From the NCBI RefSeq assembly GCF_000770635.1, contig NZ_AVBF01000033.1:1-45395 (forward strand): DNA of 45,395 bases, in the 5' to 3' direction. Positions 16,477 to 27,971 of this stretch are shown one piece after another (position 1 is the stretch's first letter; each line of letters starts with the position of its first letter). The translations under genes were made by a program, and so were the position numbers. The DNA is from Pontibacillus yanchengensis Y32 (GTDB lineage Bacteria; Bacillota; Bacilli; Bacillales; BH030062). The notes below the pieces were generated by a model, which worked only from the letters and a program-made list of their open reading frames with translations, had not been told where the DNA came from and did not search any database.

Positions 16477-17784
16477 TTACGCCTCCATCATGATTAATTG
16501 TGGATCGTTCAGTAAACGTTTGATTTGATTCATTGCATTTTGTGCTGTAGCACCGTCAATTAGACGATGGTCAAAGCTTAGTGACAATGCAAGAACCGGA
16601 GCTACGACAACTTCTCCATCTTTAACAACTGGTTTCTCAGCAATACGGCCAATTCCTAGAATAGCTACTTCAGGATGGTTAATTACAGGGGTGAACCATT
16701 GTCCACCAGCTGAACCGATGTTTGTAATAGTACAAGAAGCGCCCTTCATCTCCTCAGATGTTAGTTTACCATCACGAGCTTTTCCTGCCAATTCATTGAT
16801 TTCTGAGGAAATGTCGAAAATGGATTTACGATCAGCATCTTTAACTACAGGTACTACAAGACCTTTATCTGTATCTGCAGCAATTCCAATATTGTAATAA
16901 TGCTTATAAACAATTTCTTGTGCTTCATCATCAAGAGATGCATTTAGAGTTGGATACTTCTTCAACGTTGAAACAAGAGCACGTACTACGTATGGAAGAT
17001 ACGTAAGTTTAATGTCTTGATCAGCAGCTACCTGTTTAAATTTCTTGCGATGAGCAACTAACTCAGTAACGTCAACTTCATCCATTAAAGTTACGTGAGG
17101 AGCTGTTTGCTTAGAATTAGACATTGCTTTAGCAATAGCTTTACGCATACCACTCATTTTCTCACGAGTTTCAGGATATTGACCTTGAGGAGCTTCTTGC
17201 TGTTGTGTTTCTTGAGTTGACTCTTGACCAGTAGTCTCTTCTGTCTCTGTTTGGGCAGCTTCAGACTTCTGATCACCGTTAACATAAGCTTCTACGTCTT
17301 CTTTAAGAATGCGGCCATTCTTTCCAGACCCAGATACTTTATTGATGTTTACGTCTTGTTCACGTGCAAATTTACGAACAGAAGGCATAGCAATTACGCG
17401 TTCGCCCGATTCTTCTTCCTCGTTATCAGAAGTAGAGTCATCTGAGCTTTCAGTTTTAGCTTGCTCTTGTTTTTCTTCTTCTTTTGATTCTTTTTCTTCT
17501 TCCTTAGAAGAATCATCAGAACTTTCGCTAGTGTTACCTTCATAACCAGGTGCGTCAATGGTGATAATGACAGTACCTACTGTCGTAACTTCACCTTCAC
17601 CAACATGTACTTCTTTGACGGTACCTTCAACTGGAGAAGGGATTTCAACTACTGCTTTATCGTTCTGAACTTCACAAAGGACGTCATCTTCTTTAATTTC
17701 GTCGCCATCTTTGACGAACCATTTAGCAATCTCACCTTCATGGATACCTTCACCGATATCCGGTAGCTTGAATTCATAAGCCAC
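16477..17784 (-). CDS. pdhC: Pyruvate dehydrogenase E2, dihydrolipoyl acetyltransferase
   Basis: A 435-residue core subunit. One lipoyl domain (1-80) has the lipoylated Lys43 in the NDKAVVEIP context. A long Glu/Ser/Lys-rich linker (85-128) follows, unusually acidic. The peripheral-subunit-binding domain spans about 131-168, with a Gln/Glu/Thr-rich linker to about 205. The acetyltransferase domain ends with SFDHRLIDG (catalytic His406 and Asp410). The domain order matches Gram-positive E2 with a single lipoyl domain. It is 27 nt after pdhB and 4 nt before pdhD. Confidence 0.96.
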   Translation of the reverse strand: MAYEFKLPDIGEGIHEGEIAKWFVKDGDEIKEDDVLCEVQNDKAVVEIPSPVEGTVKEVHVGEGEVTTVGTVIITIDAPGYEGNTSESSDDSSKEEEKESKEEEKQEQAKTESSDDSTSDNEEEESGERVIAMPSVRKFAREQDVNINKVSGSGKNGRILKEDVEAYVNGDQKSEAAQTETEETTGQESTQETQQQEAPQGQYPETREKMSGMRKAIAKAMSNSKQTAPHVTLMDEVDVTELVAHRKKFKQVAADQDIKLTYLPYVVRALVSTLKKYPTLNASLDDEAQEIVYKHYYNIGIAADTDKGLVVPVVKDADRKSIFDISSEINELAGKARDGKLTSEEMKGASCTITNIGSAGGQWFTPVINHPEVAILGIGRIAEKPVVKDGEVVVAPVLALSLSFDHRLIDGATAQNAMNQIKRLLNDPQLIMMEA

Positions 17785-17811
17785 TATGAATACCTCCTAT
17801 CGTTGGTTGGA

Positions 17812-18789
17812 TTAAAAGTTCATTACTTTATTTACTTTTTCAATGATATTGTTGTGGTTTGGTAACCAAACTTCTTCAGCTTGTGAGAATGGATAAACTG
17901 TATCAGGTGCAGTAACACGTAGAATAGGTGCTTCAAGATGTAGAATTGCGCGCTCTTGAATTTCAGATGTTACAGCAGCTGCTACGCCACCTTGTCTTTG
18001 AGCTTCTTGAATCATAACAACACGATTCGTCTTCTTAACAGATTCGATAATTGTATCGTAATCAATTGGACTAATTGTGCGTAGATCAATCACTTCCGCT
18101 TCAATCCCATCTTCAGCTAGTTGATCTGCAGCTTTTAGTGCTTGATGAACCATTGCACCATAACCGATTAATGTAACATCTTTACCTTCACGTTTTACAT
18201 CTGCTTTATCTAAATCAACTGTATAATCTTCTTCAGGTACTTCGCCACGGAAAGAACGATAAAGCTTCATATGCTCTAAGAAGAATACAGGGTCATTATT
18301 ACGAATTGAAGAAAGAAGCAGACCTTTCGCATCATATGGTGTAGAAGGTACTACAACTCTGATTCCTGGCTGTTGAGTTAACAAGCCTTCTAAAGAGTCA
18401 GCATGAAGTTCAGGAGTATGAACACCGCCACCAAATGGAGCACGGATTGTAACTGGCATGTGATAAGTGTTGCCTGAACGATAACGGTAACGTGCCATTT
18501 GACCATTTATTGCATCCATTGCTTCATAAATAAATCCAATGAATTGAATTTCAGGAACTGGGCGGAAGTCTTGTAGTGCTAAACCTACAGACATACCAAT
18601 GATACCGGACTCTGCTAGTGGAGTATCGAATACACGATCTTCACCATATTCAGCTTGCAGGCCTTCTGTAGCACGGAAAACGCCGCCATTTTGACCTACG
18701 TCTTCACCGAAGATTAAAACATTTTCATCATTTTTAAGTTCGGTATGCATCGCATTAGTGATGGCTTGAATCATTGTCATTTGTGCCAT
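17812..18789 (-). CDS. pdhB: Pyruvate dehydrogenase E1 beta subunit
   Basis: A 325-residue beta subunit of the thiamine-pyrophosphate E1 component, the usual length. The transketolase-type pyrimidine-binding domain is N-terminal ([30 protein letters not shown]) and the C-terminal transketolase domain includes the DLRTISPID stretch. It begins 3 nt after pdhA, consistent with translational coupling for the alpha2beta2 enzyme. Confidence 0.96.
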   Translation of the reverse strand: MAQMTMIQAITNAMHTELKNDENVLIFGEDVGQNGGVFRATEGLQAEYGEDRVFDTPLAESGIIGMSVGLALQDFRPVPEIQFIGFIYEAMDAINGQMARYRYRSGNTYHMPVTIRAPFGGGVHTPELHADSLEGLLTQQPGIRVVVPSTPYDAKGLLLSSIRNNDPVFFLEHMKLYRSFRGEVPEEDYTVDLDKADVKREGKDVTLIGYGAMVHQALKAADQLAEDGIEAEVIDLRTISPIDYDTIIESVKKTNRVVMIQEAQRQGGVAAAVTSEIQERAILHLEAPILRVTAPDTVYPFSQAEEVWLPNHNNIIEKVNKVMNF

Positions 18790-18792
18790 GAT

Positions 18793-19899
<1,107 letters not shown>

Positions 19900-20380
19900 C
19901 TAAATTTTAAAACTAACTTTTATTAGCATTTCCCAAAAGCTAAAAAAATGTGTACCTAATTTGCTCATATTGTGTTTACCCTTATAAAAGGTGTGATAAT
20001 CACTGCATTACCCATTTGTTAAGTATCTGTTTCATAAAACTGGCAAAATAAAATGGTACAACTTTTAACCACTTAGTAGTTTAGCTTATTCATCTGCGAC
20101 TCGTCAAACACTTTGTGTTCTCTTAATCAAAGTTCACAAAAGAAACAGTTATTCTTTTGGGCCTTTAATGCATCACAAAACTGTATTAGTGTTTTTTGTA
20201 ACCTGTAACAATAACACCATATAATTTAATAAACTGCAAATAATTTGATTTAGATTTGAATTAGGATACTTTTATTTATTATTCAACTAAGAATAATAAA
20301 TTTTTAGAAATATAATGAGTATGTAAAATATATTGAAACACCTAATTTTTATGAAATACAAACCAATAACATAAGGGAGC

Positions 20381-20604
20381 AAAAGCTCAGGACGCAGTTT
20401 AGCCATGTACAAAACCGCTCTCCATGGGCGTGGGTTGGTTCGATGTTGCTAAGTGATGTAGCGATTTAATCGAATTTCAACTGCCCCCGTACTAATAAAG
20501 AAAACACGAAAAGCAATTGCGATGAGATGTAGACTTATCGTCAGGAGGTGCCGGAAGTTTGCTATTCGCTAGGCGCTGGAGCTAGCATTGTCCTCATCAC
20601 TTTA
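20381..20604 (+). repeat. Copy A of the ~225-nt repeat family
   Basis: It starts AAAAGCTCAGG, contains GGGTTGGTTCGATGTTGCTA, TAGCGATTTAATCGAA, ACTTATCGTCAGGAGGTGCC and GGAAGTTTGCTATTCGCTAG, and ends CATCACTTTA. Order and spacing match copies B and C. The hairpin GTTGCTA/TAGCGAT is enclosed by TTCGAT/ATCGAA. It lies between ykyA and pdhA, antisense to both. Confidence 0.8.
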
Positions 20605-20650
20605 TTAATGTTATCCGCAAATTTAACCCTTTTGTAGTTTAGCTAGAAAA

Positions 20651-20685
20651 CAAAAAAAATAAACTGCCCATTTGGACAGTTTATT
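20651..20685 (-). terminator. Terminator of ykyA
   Basis: Stem AATAAACTG / CAGTTTATT plus inner pairs, overlapping the ykyA stop codon, followed on the minus strand by eight U. Confidence 0.85.
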
Positions 20686-21451
20686 CTTCATTACTTCCTT
20701 CATCTTTTTGTTCATTATTATTATCTGAATTCTCTTCTTTATTGTCAGAAGATTCTTTTTCTGATGAGCCTTTATCATTTTCAGAGTTACCTTCGTTTTC
20801 ATATTCAACTTCTAACTCAGCAGCTTCATAAAAATCTTTTTTAAGGTTATTGTATTTCTTAGTGTATTCATTAAATTTAGTGTTTGCTTTCATTACTTCA
20901 TCATACTTCTTATTTATCTTTTCGATTTGAGCATCAAGTTTTTCCTTTTTTAACTCTTCATCTTGGAGCATTTTGTATAACTCTTCATCTAATTGAATTG
21001 CTTCTTCATAAGATTTATACAAATTTTGATAAGCATCATAGCGTTTGTTGAAAACATCAACCATATCATTTGCTTTATCTTTGGCGGTTTCATTCTCTAA
21101 TTCTTCAATTAAAGGCTTCACTTTTTCAAACTCTTTCTTTGCAGCTTCAATACTCTCTTTTTCAACACTTAACTTTTCTTTGCGTTGCTCTATTAAATCT
21201 AAAGCCTCATTAGATTTACTTTTGATTTTTTCCATATCTTTCATGCCTAAATCAATAATCTGATCGTAAAGTTTTTTCTCTTTTTGTTCTAGTTTCACCA
21301 ATGGATCTTGTTGTTCCTTAAATGCATCTTCTAATGTAACAGCCTCTTCTAAGTGATTATAAATTTTCTCAGCGGTTGAAGGACCATTATTACAAGCAGA
21401 AAGCACAAAAATTACTGAGATGAGCACTAACATGATTTTCCCTAAACGCAA
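20681..21451 (-). CDS. ykyA: YkyA-like putative cell-wall-binding lipoprotein
   Basis: A 256-residue lipoprotein: signal peptide, lipobox LSAC with Cys20, then about 190 residues of Lys/Glu-rich helix with coiled-coil character, typical of the YkyA family (a three-helix-bundle fold). A very acidic Asn/Asp/Ser/Glu tail follows from about residue 218. It lies beside def, ykrA and pdhA as in B. subtilis. Role is unknown; wall binding is the database label for the family and is not shown by sequence. A ribosome binding site (AAGGAGGAGA) precedes the ATG. Confidence 0.85.
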   Translation of the reverse strand: MRLGKIMLVLISVIFVLSACNNGPSTAEKIYNHLEEAVTLEDAFKEQQDPLVKLEQKEKKLYDQIIDLGMKDMEKIKSKSNEALDLIEQRKEKLSVEKESIEAAKKEFEKVKPLIEELENETAKDKANDMVDVFNKRYDAYQNLYKSYEEAIQLDEELYKMLQDEELKKEKLDAQIEKINKKYDEVMKANTKFNEYTKKYNNLKKDFYEAAELEVEYENEGNSENDKGSSEKESSDNKEENSDNNNEQKDEGSNEE

Positions 21452-21784
21452 ATTCGTCTCCTCCTTACAACAATTTTCTTCACAAAATTAAAAAGTGTGG
21501 TTTTGCAATAGTATATGAAAAAATGATCAAAACTTGTCCATAATATCATATATTGTATAGAAAACTTGCAAAATAGCAAGCTATATACTTGCTTAGTTAC
21601 TCACTTTAAATATTGTAAAAATTTATATTATAAAGTATATTATACCATCTATATAATACCCGCTTAATCATTTTTTGATTTATAACTCAGGTTTATTTTA
21701 TCCATATATGAAAGATTCCCTTGCTCATATTATTTGTGGTAAACTAAAGATTATGAACTTTGCTTGAAAAGGATGTGTAACCTT
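21452..21784. other. AT-rich intergenic region between ykyA and def
   Basis: Very AT-rich divergent promoter region. CTTGC and its inverse GCAAG occur at 21567-21596 as a small inverted repeat (CTTGC-AAAATA-GCAAG) followed by another CTTGC. I see no gene and no unambiguous promoter. Confidence 0.4.
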
Positions 21785-22339
21785 ATGCTTACAATGGAAG
21801 ATATCGTTCGAGAAGGGCACCCGGTGTTACGTGAGGTAGCAAATGAAGTACCTCTTCCGCCTTCTGAAGAAGATCAAAAAACATTAGAAAACATGCTACA
21901 ATTTATTAAAAATAGTCAGGATGACCAAATCGCAGAAGAATATAACCTTCGGCCAGGAGTTGGTTTAGCAGCACCCCAAATTAATGTATCTAAACGAATG
22001 TTAGCTGTTCATTTTGTTGATTTTGATGATAAGCAATATAGTTATGGCTTAATTAACCCTAAAATAGTAAGTCATTCTGTAGAAAAAACTTATTTAACCT
22101 CTGGAGAAGGTTGCTTATCCGTTGATCGTGATGTACCAGGATATGTGCCTCGCTATGCTCGTATTACAGTAAAAGGTACTGACCTTGATGGGAATGAAGT
22201 TAAATTACGTCTACGTGGTTTTGCAGCAATAGTTTTTCAACATGAAATCGATCATTTAAATGGAATTATGTTTTACGACCACATTAATAAAGATAACCCA
22301 TTTAAGGAGCCGGAAAACGCAACTCCTGCAGATGAATAA
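21785..22339 (+). CDS. def: Peptide deformylase
   Basis: A 184-residue metallo-deformylase that removes the N-formyl group from nascent proteins. All three motifs are present: GVGLAAPQ (58-65), EGCLS (108-112, metal Cys110) and HEIDH (153-157, metal His153 and His157, catalytic Glu154). Insertions and length mark the type-2 (Gram-positive) enzyme, and it matches B. subtilis YkrB residue for residue at the N-terminus (MxTMExIVRxGHP). That fixes the start at 21785, although the nearest purine-rich site (AAAAGG) is about 12 nt away. An upstream in-frame ATG touches the AAAAGG and is rejected. Confidence 0.95.
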   Translation: MLTMEDIVREGHPVLREVANEVPLPPSEEDQKTLENMLQFIKNSQDDQIAEEYNLRPGVGLAAPQINVSKRMLAVHFVDFDDKQYSYGLINPKIVSHSVEKTYLTSGEGCLSVDRDVPGYVPRYARITVKGTDLDGNEVKLRLRGFAAIVFQHEIDHLNGIMFYDHINKDNPFKEPENATPADE

Positions 22340-22382
22340 AAAATTAATAGTAAAAAGCTTTTATAGCAAGGTTTTTTAAATA

Positions 22383-22420
22383 AAAAATCCTAGCACATAA
22401 TTTTAGTGCTAGGATTTTTA
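22383..22420. terminator. Bidirectional terminator between def and ykrA
   Basis: Arms AAAATCCTAGCAC / GTGCTAGGATTTT with A- and T-runs on the two sides; the genes are convergent. Confidence 0.88.
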
Positions 22421-22435
22421 TATTATTGAAAATAA

Positions 22436-23212
22436 CTATTCTAATAACCCAACCATACGAAAACCATGAGTTAAACCATCTTCTTCGACATTTTTGGTTA
22501 TTACATCAGCCAAGTCCTTTAGTTCTGGTTGAGCATTTCCCATTGCAACGCCAGTATTTACAAACTGAATCATTTCTTTATCATTCAGTCCATCTCCAAA
22601 AGCATATGTGTTTTCTTTTTTTAAGCCTGTGCGTTCAATAAACTTCTCTATGCCAATCGCCTTTGAGCCGCCTAGAGGTAAGACATCCAATGAGTATTGA
22701 TGCCATCTAATAAAATCAAGATAATCATGCGTATCTAAATATTGACTCTCCTCGTTTTTTGTACAAAATAGTAGAGCTTGATGAATATTTTGGTTCTTAT
22801 AGAATTCGGAATCGATTTCAGGGTAAGCAAATTTTAAACTCCCCATGCTTTCGCTTATATGTGAATGCTCCTCTTCACTGGCTCTCATTCCCATTTCATT
22901 AAGAAAAACCATTGGATGACCAGATTGTTGTGCTTGTGTATATAATTGCTCAATACTAGTTGTAGAAAGAGGATTTTGATATACCACTTCGCCTTCAAAT
23001 ACAACATACTGCCCATTGAAACTAACAAAGGAATGGATGTCTAATTCTTTCCGTATGTGTTCAAACATAAACGGAGCTCTACCAGTAGCAATAGCCACAA
23101 GGATTCCTTTGTCTTTTAGTTGTTGTATCGATTCCTTAGATGACTCTGGGATTTTTTTCTCTTCATCTAGTATAGTGCCATCTATATCTAAAAATACAAT
23201 TGGTTTAGTCAT
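22436..23212 (-). CDS. ykrA: HAD superfamily Cof-type phosphatase (YkrA-like)
   Basis: A 258-residue HAD hydrolase. Motif I DIDGT has nucleophile Asp9 and Asp11; motif II is AIATGRAP with Thr; motif III Lys lies in GGSKAIG near 197; motif IV GDGLND supplies the metal aspartates. The C2-type cap inserted between motifs II and III marks the Cof/YkrA subfamily, which acts on sugar phosphates or flavin nucleotides. The exact substrate is unknown. The start ATG at 23210-23212 has GGGGAGC 6 nt upstream. It sits beside def and near ykyA as in B. subtilis. Confidence 0.9.
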   Translation of the reverse strand: MTKPIVFLDIDGTILDEEKKIPESSKESIQQLKDKGILVAIATGRAPFMFEHIRKELDIHSFVSFNGQYVVFEGEVVYQNPLSTTSIEQLYTQAQQSGHPMVFLNEMGMRASEEEHSHISESMGSLKFAYPEIDSEFYKNQNIHQALLFCTKNEESQYLDTHDYLDFIRWHQYSLDVLPLGGSKAIGIEKFIERTGLKKENTYAFGDGLNDKEMIQFVNTGVAMGNAQPELKDLADVITKNVEEDGLTHGFRMVGLLE

Positions 23213-23810
23213 AATATAGCTCCCCACTTTCCACACGTGTTTATAATCTTATATATACTTCTACATTCCAACTCATTGTATCATGTCCTAACAAATACTA
23301 GGTAAAGACAAGTAATTTTCTTATATATAATCTATTTAATTAAGCTAAGAGTGTAAAGATTTTTAATTATATGTACATACTACTAAATAAGATATTAGCT
23401 CTGGACGATACTCCTCTCATTTTATAATAAAGATCAGCTTAAAAGACGAAATGAGAAAGATTTTCAAATTCTCTTCTTCCTAACTATTCAATTCTTACTG
23501 AAAAGATACTATACTATAGGTAAGAGGGAATTTGATCGGCAGAACGTTTTTTTATACAGCTTTTCTTCGTATAAAGAAAGGGGTTGTATGATATAATGTT
23601 AAAACGTTTGAAGGAAAAGCTTAAGAAGCGTTTGAAAGATATAATGAGTAAAAAATCGCTAGCTTAACATTTTGATCGATGAATAACTCGCTTTATATAC
23701 CCTTCTCTTGAAAAGAGCATTGTATCATTACCATACAAAACCAAAACATGCTATTATTGGACATAGGACAAGAATACGGAAATAACCAGGATGTTAGGAG
23801 AGATTGAATT
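23213..23810. other. Intergenic region upstream of rpoY-rnjA
   Basis: About 600 nt between divergent ykrA and rpoY. It contains one possible micro-ORF (23596-23667) and a weak promoter-like pair TTACCA-18 nt-TATTAT ending near 23756. No repeat family member is recognised. Confidence 0.4.
23596..23667 (+). CDS. Possible 23-residue cationic amphipathic peptide
   Basis: The ATG at 23596 opens a 23-codon frame, MLKRLKEKLKKRLKDIMSKK and then SLA. Ten of the 23 residues are Lys or Arg, with leucine, isoleucine or methionine every three to four residues, ideal for an amphipathic helix. GAAAGGGG lies upstream but 12 nt away, which is long. It could be a leader or toxin-like peptide, or chance in AT-rich DNA. 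There is no homologue I can recall. Confidence 0.3.
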   Translation: MLKRLKEKLKKRLKDIMSKKSLA

Positions 23811-24020
23811 ATGATATTTAAAGTACTCTATCAGGAGGAGTCAAAGGAAGTACCTGTTCGTGAACGTACAACAAGCACTTATGTAGAAGCCGAAACTGAA
23901 AGACAAGTTCGTTCCAAATTAGCCGATCGCAATCTAAACATTGAATATGTTCAAGCCTTAGATGAGGACCACCTTGAATATGAAAAAAAATCTGAAGACT
24001 TCAAAGTGGAGAATATATAA
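23811..24020 (+). CDS. rpoY: RNA polymerase epsilon subunit RpoY
   Basis: A 69-residue acidic protein of the RpoY/YkzG family (formerly DUF1447), a small subunit bound to the outside of Firmicute RNA polymerase. It starts MIFKVLYQE and has the family [14 protein letters not shown] stretch. TTAGGAGAG precedes the ATG. It is directly upstream of rnjA (3-nt gap), the conserved arrangement in Bacillales that couples a polymerase subunit with the main RNA-processing nuclease. Confidence 0.93.
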   Translation: MIFKVLYQEESKEVPVRERTTSTYVEAETERQVRSKLADRNLNIEYVQALDEDHLEYEKKSEDFKVENI

Positions 24021-24023
24021 TCA

Positions 24024-25691
24024 ATGAAGTTTGTAAAAAATGACCAAACTGCGGTTTTTGCCCTAGGTGGTCTTGGGGAAATCGGAAAAAATACGTATGG
24101 AGTTCAATTTCAGGATGAAATCATCCTGATAGATGCAGGGATTAAATTCCCCGAAGATGAACTTCTTGGTATTGACTACGTTATTCCTGATTACACTTAT
24201 TTGGTACAAAACCAAGACAAAATTAAAGGTTTATTTATCACACACGGACATGAGGATCATATCGGCGGGATCCCTTACTTGTTAAGAGAGTTAAATGTCC
24301 CTGTTTATGGTGGTAAATTAGCGATCGGACTTATTAAAAACAAATTAGAAGAACACGGACTTTTACGGAATACTAAACTTCATACAATACAAGAAGATGA
24401 AGTTGTTAAATTCCGTAAAACATCTGTGACTTTCTTCCGTACAACACACAGTATTCCTGACTCCTTTGGTATCGTAGTAAAAACTCCTCCAGGAAATGTA
24501 GTACACACTGGAGACTTTAAGTTTGATTTTACACCAGTTGGTGAACCAGCTAACCTACAAAAGATGGCTGAAATTGGTAAGGAAGGCGTTCTTTGCCTTC
24601 TCTCTGACAGTACAAATAGTGAAATCCCAGACTTCACAATGTCTGAAAGAGTTGTAGGGGAAAGTATTGACAATATCTTCAGTAAAGTAAAAGGAAGATT
24701 AATATTTGCAACCTTTGCTTCTAATATACACAGATTACAACAAGTAGTAGAAGCATCTGTGCAACACAATCGTAAAATAGCTGTTTTTGGTAGAAGTATG
24801 GAAGCTTCCATTAATATTGGAATCGAATTAGGGTATATTAAAGCACCAAAAGACACGTTTATTGATCATGCACAAATCAATCGATTGCCTAGTCATGAAG
24901 TAACTATTTTATGTACAGGCTCTCAAGGTGAACCTATGGCAGCTCTATCTCGAATTGCAAATGGCACTCACAGGCAAATTCAAATTATCCCTGGTGATAC
25001 AGTAGTATTTTCTTCATCACCAATACCAGGAAATACAGTAAGTGTCAGTCGTGTCATTAACATGCTTTATCGTGCAGGAGCAGAAGTTATTCACGGTTCT
25101 CTTAATGATATTCACACGTCAGGTCATGGTGGACAACAAGAACAGAAGCTGATGTTACGATTAATGCAGCCTAAATTCTTCATGCCTATTCACGGTGAAT
25201 ATCGTATGTTAAAAATGCATACGAAATTAGCACAGGACATCGAAATGGATCCTAGCGATTGCTTTATTATGGAAAATGGTGATGTACTTGCCCTTGGCAA
25301 GGAAAATGCAATGATAGCAGGAAAAATCCCATCTGGTTCTATCTATGTAGATGGAAACGGTATCGGAGACATTGGAAACATTGTACTTCGTGATCGTCGT
25401 ATCCTTTCAGAGGAAGGGCTTGTTATCGTAGTTGTCAGCATCAACATGAAGGAGTTCAAAATATCTTCCGGTCCAGATATCATTTCCCGTGGGTTCGTTT
25501 ACATGCGCGAATCAGAAGACCTAATAAATGAAGCACAAAAAATTGTTGCAAAACACCTAGACAAAGTAATGGAACGCCGTACTACGCAGTGGTCTGAAAT
25601 CAAGAATGAGATTACAGATACTATTGCACCGTTCCTTTATGATAAGACGAAGCGTAAACCAATGATTTTACCGATTATTATGGAGGTTTAA
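24024..25691 (+). CDS. rnjA: Ribonuclease J1
   Basis: A 555-residue beta-CASP metallo-beta-lactamase nuclease with 5'-3' exonuclease and endonuclease activity, central to mRNA turnover. Zinc motif HGHEDHIGG has His74, His76, Asp78 and His79; later ligands lie in HTGDFKFD and DIHTSGHGG, and the beta-CASP motifs surround LLSDSTNSE and IHGEYRML. Length equals that of B. subtilis RnjA. It is translated from an ATG 3 nt after rpoY, with its ribosome binding site inside rpoY. SR1P, also in this window, is reported to modulate GapA-RNase J1 contact in B. subtilis. Confidence 0.97.
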   Translation: MKFVKNDQTAVFALGGLGEIGKNTYGVQFQDEIILIDAGIKFPEDELLGIDYVIPDYTYLVQNQDKIKGLFITHGHEDHIGGIPYLLRELNVPVYGGKLAIGLIKNKLEEHGLLRNTKLHTIQEDEVVKFRKTSVTFFRTTHSIPDSFGIVVKTPPGNVVHTGDFKFDFTPVGEPANLQKMAEIGKEGVLCLLSDSTNSEIPDFTMSERVVGESIDNIFSKVKGRLIFATFASNIHRLQQVVEASVQHNRKIAVFGRSMEASINIGIELGYIKAPKDTFIDHAQINRLPSHEVTILCTGSQGEPMAALSRIANGTHRQIQIIPGDTVVFSSSPIPGNTVSVSRVINMLYRAGAEVIHGSLNDIHTSGHGGQQEQKLMLRLMQPKFFMPIHGEYRMLKMHTKLAQDIEMDPSDCFIMENGDVLALGKENAMIAGKIPSGSIYVDGNGIGDIGNIVLRDRRILSEEGLVIVVVSINMKEFKISSGPDIISRGFVYMRESEDLINEAQKIVAKHLDKVMERRTTQWSEIKNEITDTIAPFLYDKTKRKPMILPIIMEV

Positions 25692-25751
25692 TACCAGAAT
25701 ACTAATGCTGATTAACCTCTTACGATAAATCATAAACCCCTTTTAAACGTT

Positions 25752-25794
25752 ATTACCCCCAATCCACATTCAATGGATTGGGGGTATTTTTGTT
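25752..25794 (+). terminator. Terminator of rnjA
   Basis: Stem TACCCCCAATCCA / TGGATTGGGGGTA with a 7-nt loop and a T-rich tail. Confidence 0.9.
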
Positions 25795-25840
25795 TATTAT
25801 ATTTGTAACTTACAGAGCCATTATCTTACCTGTTTAGTAT

Positions 25841-25887
25841 GGAAGAGAGGGATGTTTCCGTAGCTTTTGTGAGAATAAAGGTGGCCG
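25841..25887 (+). repeat. Short intergenic repeat, copy 1
   Basis: Shares AGAGGGATGTTTCC and AGAATAAAnGTGGCC, in the same order and spacing (to within 1 nt), with 40891-40940. Confidence 0.5.
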
Positions 25888-26013
25888 GGGAGGGAACCCA
25901 ATCCTTACTTAAGCATCAGGACCCACGCCCTAACCAATAATTATCTCAACTCCAAGTCTTCAAAGTTATGTCTCTTACTTGGAATAAGTATTTTTCAATT
26001 GATCGTATTAAAT

Positions 26014-26046
26014 AAAAAAAAACATGGGAGTTCATTAACCCCCATG
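26014..26046 (-). terminator. Terminator of ktrC
   Basis: Stem around CATGGG / CCCATG with an internal mismatch, followed on the minus strand by nine U. It lies about 60 nt past the stop codon. Confidence 0.75.
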
Positions 26047-26104
26047 CGGTTTAATTTGTAAGCTAGCGTGTATGCCTCTATATCGATTAACTTTTATTAA
26101 TACA

Positions 26105-26776
26105 TTAATCATCGTCTTCAACAACAAGATTCTTTTCAAACCTTGATATATCTTTATCCTCACCAATGATAATAAGTACATCATTTTCAAGAATTGTTTC
26201 AGTAGCCATTGGAGACACGTTAATTTCACGATCTCGCTTAATTCCCACTACGTTACATCCATAACGGGCACGTATGTCTAAATCAACTAATGTCTTGCCA
26301 ATCATCTTCTCACCCGCTTTAACCTCAACGACAGAATGGTCATCTGATAATTCAAGATAATCAAGTACATTATTTGAAATGATGTTATGCGCAATACGTT
26401 TACCCATATCACGTTCAGGGTGAACAACTTGGTCGGCGCCGATTTTATTTAGAACTTTTTCATGATAATCATTTTGAGCTTTTACTGTGATTTTCTTAAT
26501 ACCTAATTCTTTTAACATTAATGTACTTAAAATGCTGGCCTGAATATTATCACCGATAGCAACGATTACATGGTCAATATTTCGAATGCCTAATTCTTTT
26601 AATACATTTTCATCTGTCGAATCTGCTATTACGGCGTGTGATGCTATATCTTTATATTCATTCACTTTGTCTTCGTCAACGTCAATTGCTAAAACTTCCA
26701 TACCTTCACGGCTTAATTCTTTACAAATACTTCCACCGAAGCGACCTAAACCGATTACAGCATATTCTTTCTTCAT
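26105..26776 (-). CDS. ktrC: Potassium channel regulatory subunit KtrC (RCK protein)
   Basis: A 223-residue cytosolic gating subunit for a Ktr potassium channel. The N-terminal RCK_N Rossmann domain has GLGRFGGS (9-16) and an acidic residue after beta-2 (AIDVDED) for nucleotide binding. The C-terminal RCK_C/TrkA_C domain spans about 135-220. In B. subtilis ktrC lies next to rnjA, and its membrane partner ktrD is encoded elsewhere; no ktrB or ktrD gene is present here either. The start at 26774-26776 has GGGGGC 7 nt upstream. Such subunits bind ATP/ADP and c-di-AMP, relevant to osmotic balance. Confidence 0.92.
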   Translation of the reverse strand: MKKEYAVIGLGRFGGSICKELSREGMEVLAIDVDEDKVNEYKDIASHAVIADSTDENVLKELGIRNIDHVIVAIGDNIQASILSTLMLKELGIKKITVKAQNDYHEKVLNKIGADQVVHPERDMGKRIAHNIISNNVLDYLELSDDHSVVEVKAGEKMIGKTLVDLDIRARYGCNVVGIKRDREINVSPMATETILENDVLIIIGEDKDISRFEKNLVVEDDD

Positions 26777-26910
26777 AGCTCTTGCCCCCATCTATGTACT
26801 AACCATTTAGGTTAGCAATCACTTTCATTTAAAATTTTACCGATATTATGTTCTAACGATACAAGTCTACCATAAAAGGAATAGACAAGGAAAGATTCTT
26901 TCCACAAAGA

Positions 26911-26952
26911 GAAAAACTGTCCATGCTTTATACTAAGAATGGACAGTTTTTC
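26911..26952 (-). terminator. Terminator of ythAB
   Basis: Arms GAAAAACTGTCCAT / ATGGACAGTTTTTC, just past the ythB stop codon. Confidence 0.85.
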
Positions 26953-26957
26953 ATAAC

Positions 26958-27971
26958 TTATTTATTTCCTTTTACGTAATCTGCGTCAAATAAGAACATC
27001 CGCATTAATAGAATTAATGAAGGTATTAATAAGCAAAGCCCTGCTATAAAGGCAATTACTAACGCTAAGCCCATTGTATCATTGGTAACACTACTCTGTA
27101 GCGTAATATATGGCTCTAATAGATAAGGTAAATGACCTGCACCATATCCAAAGAATGCGAAGAAGAATTGGAACATAACGAAAATAAAAGCTAATCCTAA
27201 ACGTTTTCTCTGGTACACTAAGAAAACCGCGCCTAAGAAGAACGCAACAGATAAACCAAACATCCACCAAAGATCTAACATTTTTTCAAAGTGACGGTGG
27301 TTATGCTGACTCATCGCAATAAACGTTGTAAGACTTGCTATGATGGTTGGTGAACTCCAAAAGATCATGTACTTTCGTACAAGTTCCATAGCTGGTTTGT
27401 CATTAGCACGATTAGCATAAAACGTTAAAAAGGCAGAGCTAATAAATAACACAGAAACAATAGCTAAGAAAACTACACTCCAAGAGTAAGGACTTGTTAG
27501 AAGCTCTCCAGTCAGTAGACGTACTCCATTAGAGGTTTCTTCTATAAATCCTCCTTCAGAAATCGTAAGAGCTGTAGCTAGCGATGCGGGTATAAATAAT
27601 CCAGTTGCTCCATATAAAAACATATAGACTGAACTTTGTTTCGAACCATAATTTTCAAATGCATAGAAGGACCCTCTGATTGCTAATAGGACAATCGCGA
27701 TACTACCTGGTATCAATAGGGTTTGTCCGAAATAATATGCTGTATCTGGAAAGAACCCGATTAAACCCACAAAGAAGAAAACAAAAAATACATTCGTTAC
27801 CTCCCATACAGGAGATAAGTAACGAGATATAATTTTGTTAATAATGTGGTCCTGCTTGGTTTGTTTTGCATAGTAAGCAAAGAATCCTGCGCCGAAATCA
27901 ATGGAAGCTACGATTAAATAGCCATACAGAAAGATCCATAATACTGTGATTCCTACTAATTCGTAACTCAT
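26958..27971 (-). CDS. ythB: Cytochrome bd-type quinol oxidase subunit II (YthB/CydB-like)
   Basis: A 337-residue polytopic membrane protein with eight or nine hydrophobic segments, of the CydB family. It opens with the conserved FLYGYLIVASIDFGAGFFAYY region. It pairs with YthA; the coding regions overlap by 4 nt (ATGA), so translation is coupled. Together they oxidise menaquinol and reduce oxygen to water without pumping protons. The first helix and short loops fit the YthAB/CIO subgroup better than classical CydAB. Confidence 0.88.
   Translation of the reverse strand: MSYELVGITVLWIFLYGYLIVASIDFGAGFFAYYAKQTKQDHIINKIISRYLSPVWEVTNVFFVFFFVGLIGFFPDTAYYFGQTLLIPGSIAIVLLAIRGSFYAFENYGSKQSSVYMFLYGATGLFIPASLATALTISEGGFIEETSNGVRLLTGELLTSPYSWSVVFLAIVSVLFISSAFLTFYANRANDKPAMELVRKYMIFWSSPTIIASLTTFIAMSQHNHRHFEKMLDLWWMFGLSVAFFLGAVFLVYQRKRLGLAFIFVMFQFFFAFFGYGAGHLPYLLEPYITLQSSVTNDTMGLALVIAFIAGLCLLIPSLILLMRMFLFDADYVKGNK

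Larger units (their letters stand above)
25692..26104. other. Intergenic region between rnjA and ktrC
   Basis: Contains the rnjA terminator, a ~47-bp repeat shared with 40891-40940, and the ktrC terminator. No gene is seen. Confidence 0.5.
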
